From the NCBI RefSeq assembly GCF_014892575.1, contig NZ_JADBGI010000003.1:84629-148628 (forward strand): DNA of 64,000 nt, given 5' to 3'. The notes under the pieces were generated by a model. It searched no databases and had not been told where the DNA came from. It saw nothing but the letters and a program-made list of their open reading frames with translations. This document shows positions 45,518-53,270 of the stretch, piece after piece. The position numbers and the translations under genes were made by a program. The stretch's first letter is position 1, and the number at the start of each line of letters is the position of its first letter. The stretch comes from Nocardiopsis coralli. Lineage in GTDB: Bacteria > Actinomycetota > Actinomycetes > Streptosporangiales > Streptosporangiaceae.

Positions 45518-47149
45518 ATGAGTGGGAGTGCACCGCGCAACGGCGGCGACCTGGTGACCGAGACGCTGACCGCGTTGGGGGCCGGGGTCGTGTTCGGTAT
45601 CCCCGGCCAGCACGCGCTCGGGCTGTTCGACGCGCTGCGCCGGGCGCCGCAGCTGCGGTTCGTGTCGAGCCGGGTGGAGAACAACGCGGCCTTCGCGGCG
45701 GACGGCCGGGCCCGCCTGACCGGGGAGGTCACCCCGCTCCTGGTCTCCACGGGCCCCGGTGCGCTGCTCACCCTGGCCTCGTTGCAGGAGTCCAAGGCGG
45801 CCAGTGCCCCGGTGCTGGTGATCAGCAGCCAGGTCCCGCGCGCGGGGCTCGGCGGGGGCCGCCGCGGTTTCCTGCACGAGCTGCCGGAGCAGTCCACGAG
45901 TTTCGCCAACGTCACGAAGTCGGCGTACACGGTGCGGCACGCGTCGCAGATCCCGTCGGCGCTCACCGAGGCGTGGCGGACCGCCGCGTCGGCGCCGTCG
46001 GGTCCGGTCCTGGTCGAGATCCCGCAGGACGTTCTGCTGGAGGCGACCGTCGTGCCGCCGGTCGTGGACGTGGACCCCGAACCCGAGCCGTTGGCCCCGA
46101 GGGCGGAGGTCGTGGCCGAGGCCGCCCGCCTCCTGGACGGGGCGCGGCGCCCGGCGGTGTTGGCCGGGGGCGGGGTGAGCCGTGCGGGCGGCCAGGCGGC
46201 GTTGCTGGAGCTTGCCGAGGCGCTCCGGGCCCCGGTGGCCACGACCTTCGGCGGCAAGGACGCCTTCCCGTGGGAGCACCCGCTCTCGCTCCGGTCGTGG
46301 ATCGAGGACCGCCACAACACCGACCACTTGGAGCGCGCCGACGTGCTCCTGGTCGTCGGCTCGGGCCTGGGTGAGCTGTCCAGCAATTACCACACGCTCG
46401 AACCGTCGGGGCGTGTGGTGCAGATCGAGGCCGACCTCGGCAAGCTGGAGTCCAACCTCCCGGGCTTGGGGGTGCACGGCGACGCCGCGCTGACCCTGGA
46501 GGCGCTCGCCCGGCAGGTGGAACGCCGCCCCGAGGACCCCGCCGTGGTGGCCGAGGTCGCCGGGGTGCGGGCCAGGATCGCCGACCGGATCGCCGCGCAG
46601 GACCTGGAGACCGAACAGGGGGTCCTCGCCTCGGTGCGCGAGGCCCTGCCGGACGGCGCCGCGAGCTTCTGGGACATGACGGTGCTGGCCTACTGGGCGT
46701 GGTCGGCGTGGGACCCGCGCGAGGGCCAGGCGCACTCGGCGCAGGGGTCCGGGGGCCTGGGTTACGGCTTCCCGGCGGCGTTGGGCGCGGCCACGACCGG
46801 CCGGGGTCCGGTGCTCGCGGTCTCCGGCGACGGCGGTGCGATGTACTCGATCGCCGAGCTGGCCACGGCGCACCAGCACGGCGCGGACGTGACATGGCTG
46901 ATCGTCGACGACGGCGGTTACGGGATCCTGCGCGAGTACATGGAGGGCGCGTTCGGCGAGGCCACCCACACCGAGCTCTCCCGCCCGGACTTCGTGGCGC
47001 TGGCCGAGTCCTTCGGGGTCCCGGCGGTGGCCACCACCGTCGACCGGGTGGGCGAGGACCTGGCCGCCGAACTGGCACGGCCGGGGCCGAGCGTGGTCGT
47101 GCTGCCGATGCACGTGAACCTGTTCGCGCCCACGCACCTGGACGGCTGA
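45518..47149 (+). CDS. Thiamine-pyrophosphate enzyme, acetolactate-synthase-like (AruI-like candidate)
   Basis: This 543-residue three-domain ThDP enzyme has the catalytic Glu in RVENNAAFAADGRAR (Pyr domain). A central domain (LLDGARRPAVLAGGGVSR) and the PP domain with the ThDP motif SGDGGAMYSIAEL ... DDGGYG follow. It is in the fold class of acetolactate synthase, glyoxylate carboligase and 2-oxo-acid decarboxylases. Pairing with a guanidino-ureohydrolase suggests 2-ketoarginine decarboxylase (AruI, arginine transaminase route), which would give 4-guanidinobutyraldehyde. A small subunit of acetolactate synthase is absent nearby, and the enzyme sits four bases after the ureohydrolase gene. 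The specific reaction is inference. Confidence 0.88.
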   Translation: MSGSAPRNGGDLVTETLTALGAGVVFGIPGQHALGLFDALRRAPQLRFVSSRVENNAAFAADGRARLTGEVTPLLVSTGPGALLTLASLQESKAASAPVLVISSQVPRAGLGGGRRGFLHELPEQSTSFANVTKSAYTVRHASQIPSALTEAWRTAASAPSGPVLVEIPQDVLLEATVVPPVVDVDPEPEPLAPRAEVVAEAARLLDGARRPAVLAGGGVSRAGGQAALLELAEALRAPVATTFGGKDAFPWEHPLSLRSWIEDRHNTDHLERADVLLVVGSGLGELSSNYHTLEPSGRVVQIEADLGKLESNLPGLGVHGDAALTLEALARQVERRPEDPAVVAEVAGVRARIADRIAAQDLETEQGVLASVREALPDGAASFWDMTVLAYWAWSAWDPREGQAHSAQGSGGLGYGFPAALGAATTGRGPVLAVSGDGGAMYSIAELATAHQHGADVTWLIVDDGGYGILREYMEGAFGEATHTELSRPDFVALAESFGVPAVATTVDRVGEDLAAELARPGPSVVVLPMHVNLFAPTHLDG

Positions 47150-47320
47150 GGGGCGAGGGTGGTCCAGCGGGACCGGCGGGACCTGTCGCTGACAGGAACC
47201 GCCGGTCCTGAACCTTGGGCGCGGCAAGGCCCGGGAAGCGAGGGATCGCTACCAGGGCACGGAACGCTACGAGGCCCCTCGGGAGGGGCCTCGATCCAGC
47301 GGTGCGACCAGTCGACGACC

Positions 47321-47554
47321 GTCGCGTTGAAGTTCTACACCCAGGACGGGGACTTCGACATCGTCGGCAACAACACTCCGGTGTTCTTCGTACGGGACCC
47401 CATGAAGTTCCCGGACTTCATCCACTCCCAGAAGCGCCTCCCTGATTCCGGGTTGCGCGACAACACGATGCAGTGGGACTTCTGGACGCTGTCCCCCGAG
47501 GGCGCCCACCAGGTCGCCTACCTCATGGGTGACCGCGGACTTCCCAAGTCGTGG
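47321..47554 (+). pseudogene. Internal fragment of a heme catalase gene
   Basis: The plus-strand frame contains [60 protein letters not shown] and [14 protein letters not shown], which is a clear match to residues about 100-180 of clade catalases. Neither the N-terminal heme-pocket His/Asn region nor the C-terminal Tyr ligand region is present. Upstream sequence in frame is unrelated and downstream the frame runs into the LysR gene end. It is about 78 residues of about 480 and must be a remnant. Confidence 0.85.
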
Positions 47555-47586
47555 TCACCGGCTCTTTCTCTGCGCCGGCCCGGTGG

Positions 47587-48549
47587 TCAGGAGGGAACGG
47601 CCGAGAGCGCCACCGGCGGCCCGAGACCGTTCCCGCGCCGGCTCGATTCTTCGAGGAGCCGGGCCAGGGCGCGCAGGGCCGGGGTGGTGCGGTCCGTGCG
47701 CCAGAAGAGCCCGAGTCGGCTGGAGGCTTCGAGACCGCGCACCGGAAGGTAGCGCAGGTCGGTACGCGAGTTGTGCTCCGCCAGCGGGCGGCAGGCGAGC
47801 ATGGCGTGACGGCCCGACGCCACCAGGGACAGCCCCTCCTGGATGGTGGTGATGCCGGCGGTGGACACGATCGGCTCACCGGAGGGCGTGACCGGCGGGG
47901 TGCGTGCGGCCATCCAGTAGTCGGGGGCGTCGCCGACGCGGTGCACCAGGTCGAGTCCGGCCAGGTCCTCCTGGTCGACGGCCTCCCGGTCGGCCAGGGG
48001 GTGTCCGCTGCCGACGGCGACGAACTGGTCCTGGGCCGGGAACCGGAGACCGACGGTGAGCTCCGGTTCGTGGACCGGAAGTTCGGCGATGGCCGCGTCG
48101 ACCTCGCCGTCGAGCACCGCGGCGAAGGGTGACCCGAGCGGCAGGTCGTGGGTGTGCACAGCCACCCCGTGTCCGTCGTGGAGGGCCCGGAAGGTGGCCG
48201 TGACCTCCTCGTAGACCATCCCGGTGAAACCGATGCGCAGCTCCTCCACGGATCCGCGCATCGCCCGCTCCCTGGCCCGGTCGAAGGTCCGCAGGAGGGC
48301 GCGGTGGGCGGGGCGGACCTCCTGGACGAACTGTTCGCCGACCCGCGTCAGGGCGACCCGGCGGCTGGTACGGGCGACCAGCCGCGCCCCGACCCCGGAT
48401 TCCAGGGCGGCGACGAGCTGGCTGACCCTCGACTGCGAACAGCCCAGGCGTTCGGCCGTGCGGCCGAAGTGCAGCTCCTCGGCGAGCGTCAGCAGGCAGT
48501 CGATCTGCTGCAGGTGCGCCTGGTGCATCGTGGCGAGGCCGTTGCTCAT
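47587..48549 (-). CDS. LysR family transcriptional regulator
   Basis: This 320-residue LTTR has an N-terminal winged helix ([40 protein letters not shown]; residues about 12-72). An effector-binding domain follows ([46 protein letters not shown]). The ATG at 48549 or the one seven codons later could be used. It is divergent from an MFS exporter gene with a 96-base gap holding a direct repeat that could be its operator, so it probably controls the exporter and itself. A catalase fragment lies beyond its 3' end; whether it once controlled catalase is unknown. Confidence 0.9.
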   Translation of the reverse strand: MSNGLATMHQAHLQQIDCLLTLAEELHFGRTAERLGCSQSRVSQLVAALESGVGARLVARTSRRVALTRVGEQFVQEVRPAHRALLRTFDRARERAMRGSVEELRIGFTGMVYEEVTATFRALHDGHGVAVHTHDLPLGSPFAAVLDGEVDAAIAELPVHEPELTVGLRFPAQDQFVAVGSGHPLADREAVDQEDLAGLDLVHRVGDAPDYWMAARTPPVTPSGEPIVSTAGITTIQEGLSLVASGRHAMLACRPLAEHNSRTDLRYLPVRGLEASSRLGLFWRTDRTTPALRALARLLEESSRRGNGLGPPVALSAVPS

Positions 48550-48568
48550 GGAACCGAAGCTAGCAGGC

Positions 48569-48599
48569 GATCGATGAGCCCCGCTGATCGATCGATGAG
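48569..48599. promoter_or_regulatory. Candidate LysR operator: two GATCGATGAG direct repeats 21 bp apart
   Basis: GATCGATGAG occurs at 48569-48578 and 48590-48599, a period of 21 bp (two helical turns). The second copy lies inside TGATCGATCGATGA. The pair lies in the LysR-MFS divergent intergenic region, 20-50 bases from the LysR start and about 50 bases from the MFS start. Tetrameric LTTRs commonly occupy such phased sites. Confidence 0.5.
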
Positions 48600-48645
48600 A
48601 AGATCGGCGTTGTTCCCGGGCCCTCCCGGCGATGGACTGGCGGAC

Positions 48646-49860
48646 ATGAGATCTTCCGTCCCGCGCTCCGACGCGGTCCCCGACCAGCGCACGGCCCTGC
48701 CCCGGTGGGTCGCCGTCGGTGTGCTCACACTGGCGACGTTCCTCGTGGTGACCTCCGAGATGCTGCCGGTGGGCGTACTCACCCCCATGGCCGACAGCCT
48801 GTCCATCTCACCGGGGGCCGCCGGGGCGAGTCTGACGATCACCGGCCTCGTCTCAGCGGTCACGGCCCCCGTGGTGCCCCGCCTGTTGGGGGACCTGGAC
48901 CGGCGCGTGGTTCTGGCCGCGGCCATGGTGGTGCTGGCGGTCGGCAACGCACTGACCACGGTCTCGGACGGGTTCGGGACCCTCGCCGTCTCCCGTGTCG
49001 TCCTCGGCATCGGCATGGGAACCGTGTGGGGCATGGCCGCGGCGGTCGCGACCCGGCTGGTCGCACCCCGCGACGTCGCCCTGGCGGTGTCCTTCGCCGT
49101 GAGCGGCGTGGCCTCGGCCTCCGTGCTCGGGGTGCCCCTGGGGACGTTGGTGGGCAACGCGTTCGGCTGGCGGGCCGCGTTCGGTTCCCTGTCGGTGATC
49201 GCGGTGGCGGTCGCCCTGGCGCTGCTGTTCGCGCTGCCGACCCTTCGGAGCCCGGAGACGGCCGGACCCGAGGGGGACGACGGCGGGCGCCGCTCCCTCG
49301 TGCGCCCGACCGTCGTCACCGGGCTCCTCGTGATGGTCCTGCTGGTGACCGCGCACTTCGCGGCCTACACGTACGTGCGCCCGGCGCTCGAGGAGCTCCC
49401 GCGACTGTCCGCCGACACGATCGCACTGCTGTTGCTGCTCTACGGGGTCTTCGGCCTGGTCGGGAACTTCGCCGCCGGGGCCGCCGCCGGACGCCGCCCC
49501 CGCCCGACCGTCCTGCTCCTGGCCGCGGGAATCTCTGTCGCCATCGCCGTCCTCGCCGGGTTCGGGGACCTCGCACCCGCCGCCATGGCGGCGATCGCCC
49601 TGTGGGGCCTGGCCTACGGCGGGCTGTCCGTCGGCGGGCAACTGTGGATGACCAGCGCGGCCCCGGACCGCGTGGAGCACGTCACCGGCCTCTACGTCGG
49701 GGTGTTCACCGCCTCCATCGCCCTCGGCGCTCTTGTCGGCGGCCTGGTCGTCGAAGGCACGGGGATCCTGCCGCTGCTGTGGAGCACGGCTGCCCTGGCC
49801 GCCGTCTCCCTGGCCGTCGGGCTCCTCGGCCCGAGGCGGTCACGAGACCGGGAGCCGTGA
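48646..49860 (+). CDS. MFS transporter, drug-efflux (DHA1) type
   Basis: This 404-residue transporter has 12 predicted membrane helices. The first is WVAVGVLTLATFLVVTSEML with the P-V-G-V-L-T-P-M-A motif typical of DHA1 exporters of the AraJ/chloramphenicol-efflux subgroup. The D-x-x-x-R-R loop between helices 2 and 3 is present (LLGDLDRRVVL), followed by SRVVLGIGMGTVWGMA. Substrates of this subgroup include drugs and sugars and cannot be fixed here. The ATG at 48646 was chosen to match the N-terminus of the family. It is divergent from its probable LysR regulator. Confidence 0.88.
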   Translation: MRSSVPRSDAVPDQRTALPRWVAVGVLTLATFLVVTSEMLPVGVLTPMADSLSISPGAAGASLTITGLVSAVTAPVVPRLLGDLDRRVVLAAAMVVLAVGNALTTVSDGFGTLAVSRVVLGIGMGTVWGMAAAVATRLVAPRDVALAVSFAVSGVASASVLGVPLGTLVGNAFGWRAAFGSLSVIAVAVALALLFALPTLRSPETAGPEGDDGGRRSLVRPTVVTGLLVMVLLVTAHFAAYTYVRPALEELPRLSADTIALLLLLYGVFGLVGNFAAGAAAGRRPRPTVLLLAAGISVAIAVLAGFGDLAPAAMAAIALWGLAYGGLSVGGQLWMTSAAPDRVEHVTGLYVGVFTASIALGALVGGLVVEGTGILPLLWSTAALAAVSLAVGLLGPRRSRDREP

Positions 49861-49904
49861 GGAACGGCGGAGACCCGCGTCCGCGCCGGGCCCACCACCG
49901 GACG

Positions 49905-50255
49905 TCAGTGCTGCGTTCTCCCTGTGCCGGAGACGGACTGCACACGTACCAGCACCCGCCACGTGCGCGCCTCCCCCGGTTCGCCTGCAGCACTCCGGTC
50001 GATCGCGCGCTGCACTGCGCGCTGGATCTCCTCGACGATCACACGAACGGGCGCGCCCGGTCCCAGCCCCACCTCGGCCGTGACGGTCCGGGACTCCGGG
50101 TCGATCACGACGCCGTAGCGGGCGCGCCCCCGCTCACCGCGCAGGCGCGCGTCGAGGGTGCGCAGGGACGAGGCGATGCCCGCCTCGATCCCGCGCACAC
50201 CCGGCACCGCGCACACCACCTCGACCAGGTCGGCTGCTGAGGTCTCAGTCGTCAT
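49905..50255 (-). CDS. Small alpha/beta protein closing the Asp23 operon
   Basis: This 116-residue cytoplasmic protein begins MTTETSAADLVEVVCAVPGVRG. Its layout is helix, strand (RYGVVIDPESRTVTAEVGLG), helix (VRVIVEEIQRAVQRAIDRS) and strand (TWRVLVRVQSVSG). This mirrors the Asp23/Gls24 fold in miniature (G-V-x-x-I-E-A, then V-x-V-x-V-G strands, then V-x-x-I-x-x-A). It overlaps the upstream Asp23-like gene by 11 bases and is the last gene of the operon. The function is unknown; the fold similarity is inferred by eye. Confidence 0.65.
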   Translation of the reverse strand: MTTETSAADLVEVVCAVPGVRGIEAGIASSLRTLDARLRGERGRARYGVVIDPESRTVTAEVGLGPGAPVRVIVEEIQRAVQRAIDRSAAGEPGEARTWRVLVRVQSVSGTGRTQH

Positions 50256-50802
50256 GAAGGTCCTCGATGTGGATGTCGACACGGAGATCGGTCAGAGCCA
50301 GGTGCTCCCTCAACTCAGCGAGCACGGCGGCACGGACGGCGTCGGCGACCCCCGTCAAGTGACGGGCGTCCACTGATACGGAGATCCGGCAACGGACCCG
50401 ATGAGGCACACCGCGCACGCGGTGGCCGCCCTCCGGAAGGCCGTGGTCGAAGGCGGTGCGTAGGGCGATCACCCCGGGCACCGAGTCCACGGCGTCGCGG
50501 ACGACCGTGCGCAGTGCCATCTCGGAGAGCGTGTACGGGCCCGCCGCCGTGGGAGGCATCTCGACATGCGCCCCGTGGCGGAAATCGGCCCGGACGGCCT
50601 CCTTGATGGTGGACAGCGCGGTCGCGGACAGCTGCACCGAGCTGTCCCCCTCGGCCTCGAGCGTCGTCCACTCGTCATGGACCGACCGGATCAGGTCGAG
50701 GTAGCGCTGCGTGGCCTCGTCGTCCGGCTCACGGTCCGGGGGTTCCGGAACATGCTCCCCCTCGCCGGTGCCTCGGCGGTCGTGCTCGTCAGGGTGCTCC
50801 AC
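50245..50802 (-). CDS. Asp23/Gls24-like envelope stress protein with acidic N-terminus
   Basis: This is a 185-residue protein. The acidic N-terminal 40 residues (EHPDEHDRRGTGEGEHVPEPPDREPDDEATQRYL) precede an Asp23-like domain with repeated S-V-P-G-V-I-A-L helix/strand units (VVRDAVDSVPGVIALRTAF). The ending RVDIHIEDLHDD is typical. Two GTGs are possible: 50811 overlaps the sigma gene stop, but 50802 has GGAGG exactly eight bases upstream and is chosen. It is encoded directly after the sigma factor in the operon, so it may act with it in envelope-stress signalling. That link is inference. Confidence 0.75.
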   Translation of the reverse strand: MEHPDEHDRRGTGEGEHVPEPPDREPDDEATQRYLDLIRSVHDEWTTLEAEGDSSVQLSATALSTIKEAVRADFRHGAHVEMPPTAAGPYTLSEMALRTVVRDAVDSVPGVIALRTAFDHGLPEGGHRVRGVPHRVRCRISVSVDARHLTGVADAVRAAVLAELREHLALTDLRVDIHIEDLHDD

Positions 50803-50807
50803 GTCGA

Positions 50808-51398
50808 TCACCTCCAATCCTTCATTCGGTCGAGGATCTGACTGCGGGCGCGTGCGATCCGGCCCCGCACCGTGGACTCGCTCGCGCCCACCAGCTGCGC
50901 GATCTCGCGGTAGCTCATGCCGTCGATCTCGCGCAGCACCCAGCACGTGCGCTGTTTCTCCTCGGTGGACTGGAGGATGGCGGCGAGCGCCTCCATCTGG
51001 GCACCAGCGACGGCAGCGTGCTCCGGCTGCCCGTCGTTGCGTCCGGTGGCACCTCCCAGAACTGCTTCGGGACCGGCGTCCTCGAGCGCCTTGTGGTCGA
51101 CGCCCTCCGTGCTGCGGCGCGCCGCCTTACGCACCACATCGGTGGCGGCACGGCTCACGATCTGGGCCACCCAGGCGCGGAAGGCGCTGGGCTCCTCGAG
51201 CAGATGCAGCCGCTTCCAGGACGACACGAGCGCTTCCTGGACCACGTCCTCGGCGTCCATGCGATTGTGCAGTACCAGATACGCGATGCGGAACAGTCGC
51301 CCTTGGTGCAGATCGACGAGCACTTCGAAAGCGGCAACGTCACCGTCCTGGGCACGCAGTACGAGCGCGCGTTCGTCCGTCGTGGTCAGGTCGGGCAT
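50808..51398 (-). CDS. RNA polymerase sigma factor, ECF-type, of the Asp23 operon
   Basis: This 196-residue sigma-70 family protein has region 2 at residues about 12-85 (FEVLVDLHQGRLFRIAYLVL, DAEDVVQEALVSSWKRL, AFRAWVAQIVSRAATD). Region 4 is at about 135-190 (LAAILQSTEEKQRTCWVLRE, YREIAQLVGASESTVRGRIARARSQI). No anti-sigma gene of a known family flanks it. The ATG at 51398 overlaps the upstream gene's stop by one base (TAATG), so it is translated with the AmaP-like membrane protein. It is embedded in the middle of an Asp23/Gls24 operon rather than beside it, suggesting control of envelope-homeostasis genes including its own operon. Confidence 0.9.
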   Translation of the reverse strand: MPDLTTTDERALVLRAQDGDVAAFEVLVDLHQGRLFRIAYLVLHNRMDAEDVVQEALVSSWKRLHLLEEPSAFRAWVAQIVSRAATDVVRKAARRSTEGVDHKALEDAGPEAVLGGATGRNDGQPEHAAVAGAQMEALAAILQSTEEKQRTCWVLREIDGMSYREIAQLVGASESTVRGRIARARSQILDRMKDWR

Positions 51399-52033
51399 TA
51401 CGCGGTCGCCGCCTCGGTGGTGCGCGCGTCGGACCCACGCAGCTGCGCGGTGTGCGGGGCCCGCACGGAACGCAACCGGAGGAGGAGGTCCACACGGACC
51501 GGCGCCGTGCCCAGGACCACGGAGACGTCGTCGATCAGGCGCTCGCGCACCGATTCGGCGACCCAACCGGCCTCCGCCTCCTGCGCGACGGTGACCGTGG
51601 CCCGGATCCAGGGCGCGCCGACACCGCCCCCCAGACGGACGGACGCATCGGTGACACCGGAGACGCTCTTCATCGCGTCGACCAGGGCCCGCTCGAGCAC
51701 CCCCGGGTTCACCGACCCCAGGACCCGGTCATCACCGCCGGTGATTCTGAGGGGGTTGCGCTGCGGAGCCCTGGGCAACTGCGCGGCCAGCAGGAGGAAG
51801 CCGGCCACGGTGACCACCACCGCCACAGCAGCAGCGGCCGGCAGGAGCAGGTCTCCCTGGGCGGCGAGCGCCTCACCCAGGAGGGAGTCTCCGTGAGGGA
51901 GGTGCGGAGCGGCCTCGGGCCATCGGTCCACCAGGGGTGTGGCCGCGGACGCGATCCAGAGGGCGGCGACGAGCATCGACCCCCCGCCCAGGATCAGGGC
52001 AGTGCGGTTTCGGCGCCCGGAGACGGTACGCAT
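51398..52033 (-). CDS. AmaP-like membrane anchor protein
   Basis: This is a 211-residue membrane protein. The first helix is near the N-terminus (TALILGGGSMLVAALWIASAA), the second at about 63-84 (LLPAAAAVAVVVTVAGFLLLAA). A cytosolic Asp23-like alpha/beta segment follows (LERALVDAMKSVSGVTDASVRLGG, RATVTVAQEAEAGWVAESVRERL, VRVDLLLRLRSVRAP). AmaP of Gram-positives anchors Asp23 to the membrane, and this protein has the same helix-hairpin plus C-terminal layout. It overlaps the sigma factor start by one base. The name is by family and position; interaction with the operon's Asp23 proteins is inferred. Confidence 0.75.
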   Translation of the reverse strand: MRTVSGRRNRTALILGGGSMLVAALWIASAATPLVDRWPEAAPHLPHGDSLLGEALAAQGDLLLPAAAAVAVVVTVAGFLLLAAQLPRAPQRNPLRITGGDDRVLGSVNPGVLERALVDAMKSVSGVTDASVRLGGGVGAPWIRATVTVAQEAEAGWVAESVRERLIDDVSVVLGTAPVRVDLLLRLRSVRAPHTAQLRGSDARTTEAATA

Positions 52034-52063
52034 GACGTGGTCCTCTCAGCTCGACGCGTCGGA

Positions 52064-52612
52064 TCAACGGGTGCGTGCGACACGCACCCGGGGCCGCAGT
52101 GGCGTGACGGGGCGCAGCTGCTCGACGGCCGTCTCCACGGAGGCGCGGCTGCGCCGCAGTACGGCCCCGGTGTCCTCCACGGGGGTGCGCACCACCACGT
52201 CCACGCGCTTGCGCCGAACCGACACACGGGCACCCTGGACCCCGTCGACGTGTTCGACACTGCGGCGGACCCGCAGGGCCAGGTCGCGGCGTGACACCGC
52301 GGCCTGCCCCGGCGTTCCGTCGGCCAGGATCTCCCGGAGAACCGGGTCACCGGGCACGATCGCGCAGATCACCAGGGCGAGGCCGAACAGACCGAGGGCG
52401 CCGGCTCCGATGAGTATCGGCAGCGCGTCCAGGCGCATCCCGGCCAGCGCGGAGACGAGGCCGGCAACCGGGGCAGGCCACGCGGCGTCGATGGCGTAGG
52501 CCCCGAGCAGCCAGGCGGCCGCAGCCCCGGCGGTGATCGCCGTGACCGCCAACAGCAAGGCGGGCAAGGAGCGGGCAGGGCGGCGGGTCAGCGGGCCGGG
52601 GTTCGCGCTCAC
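52064..52612 (-). CDS. DUF6286-type membrane protein
   Basis: This is a 182-residue protein. Two membrane helices (about residues 20-40 and 66-88, ALPILIGAGALGLFGLALVICAIV) are followed by a cytosolic alpha/beta part (AAVSRRDLALRVRRSVEHVDGVQG, RVSVRRKRVDVVVRTPVEDTG, LRPRVRVARTR) similar in plan to the AmaP-like neighbour. The DUF6286 family occurs in actinobacterial Asp23 clusters. The GTG at 52612 overlaps the Asp23-like stop (GTGA). Like the next gene it looks like a membrane anchor with an Asp23-type domain. The biochemical role is unknown. Confidence 0.75.
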   Translation of the reverse strand: MSANPGPLTRRPARSLPALLLAVTAITAGAAAAWLLGAYAIDAAWPAPVAGLVSALAGMRLDALPILIGAGALGLFGLALVICAIVPGDPVLREILADGTPGQAAVSRRDLALRVRRSVEHVDGVQGARVSVRRKRVDVVVRTPVEDTGAVLRRSRASVETAVEQLRPVTPLRPRVRVARTR

Positions 52613-53025
52613 AGCAGCACCCTCACTCCGGCCCCGGCGGCGTGGAGCCACGACACCTCGACGTCCATGCGGCCCACCGACAGCCCCGTAAGATGCTGGA
52701 CACGGTGCGTGACATGCGCGCGGAGCTGTTCGAGGACCGGGGCGATGGCAACGGGGAAGGCGACCCCCACGTTCAGGCGCAGTACAGCGGTGGCGCCGTA
52801 GAGGTCGGCCTCCACCGAGGGGCGGGCCCCGAAGTCGCGCCGTGCCCCGAAACCGAGCAGCCCGCCCGCATCCGAGCCGACGCCGTGCACCTCGGTCGCC
52901 GCCTGCTCGGCGACGCGGGCGACCACCTTCGCCGGGAACGACGTGGTTCCGCGCTCCTCCGCCGGGGCGGTGGGAGCGCCGCGGGCAAGCGGCACCGGGG
53001 TCTGTTCCGGGGATGCGGCAGACAT
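52609..53025 (-). CDS. Asp23/Gls24 family envelope stress protein
   Basis: This 138-residue cytoplasmic protein is predicted to decorate the membrane through a membrane anchor partner. Its Asp23 core reads FPAKVVARVAEQAATEVHGVG, ADLYGATAVLRLNVGVAFPVAIAP, VLEQLRAHVTHRVQHLTGLSVG, RMDVEVSW. The ATG at 53025 has GGAGG eight bases upstream, inside the end of the small DUF2273-like gene. It is the second of several Asp23-fold proteins in the operon. Asp23 proteins in Staphylococcus aureus affect cell-wall stress; the same is assumed here. Confidence 0.88.
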   Translation of the reverse strand: MSAASPEQTPVPLARGAPTAPAEERGTTSFPAKVVARVAEQAATEVHGVGSDAGGLLGFGARRDFGARPSVEADLYGATAVLRLNVGVAFPVAIAPVLEQLRAHVTHRVQHLTGLSVGRMDVEVSWLHAAGAGVRVLL

Positions 53026-53027
53026 GC

Positions 53028-53207
53028 TCAATTCCTCCAGCGGTCGGTCAGGCCACGGACCTCGATGCGGCCCTCGAGGGTCAGGCCCACGCCCCATCCC
53101 AGAGCCCCGAACACCAGGACCAGGAAGAACTGGCTGAAGGTACCGAAAGCGGCGACCGTTCCCAGGAGCAGTCCGACCAGCAGAGCGACGTGCGATGTCT
53201 TCATCAT
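53028..53207 (-). CDS. DUF2273-like 59-residue membrane protein
   Basis: This small gene encodes MMKTSHVALLVGLLLGTVAA..., with two membrane helices (about residues 6-22 and 26-44, FFLVLVFGALGWGVGLTL) and a short tail RIEVRGLTDRWRN. Two-helix DUF2273 proteins are a fixed part of amaP-DUF2273-asp23 clusters, where they probably help anchor Asp23. The start is either ATG of the doublet at 53207/53204. The stop lies two bases before the next start at 53025, and the ribosome site of the next gene is inside this gene. Confidence 0.8.
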   Translation of the reverse strand: MMKTSHVALLVGLLLGTVAAFGTFSQFFLVLVFGALGWGVGLTLEGRIEVRGLTDRWRN

Positions 53208-53270
53208 GAGAACCCCTCTGTCGGCGGTCCAGGGCGGCGGCGGACGCGTGTCCCGCCCCGGACCGTTCGG

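Noticed and set aside
47159..47752. A 197-residue plus-strand gene covering the catalase fragment
   Set aside because: Only residues about 55-132 match catalase; the flanks are unrelated and the 3' part overlaps the LysR gene antisense.
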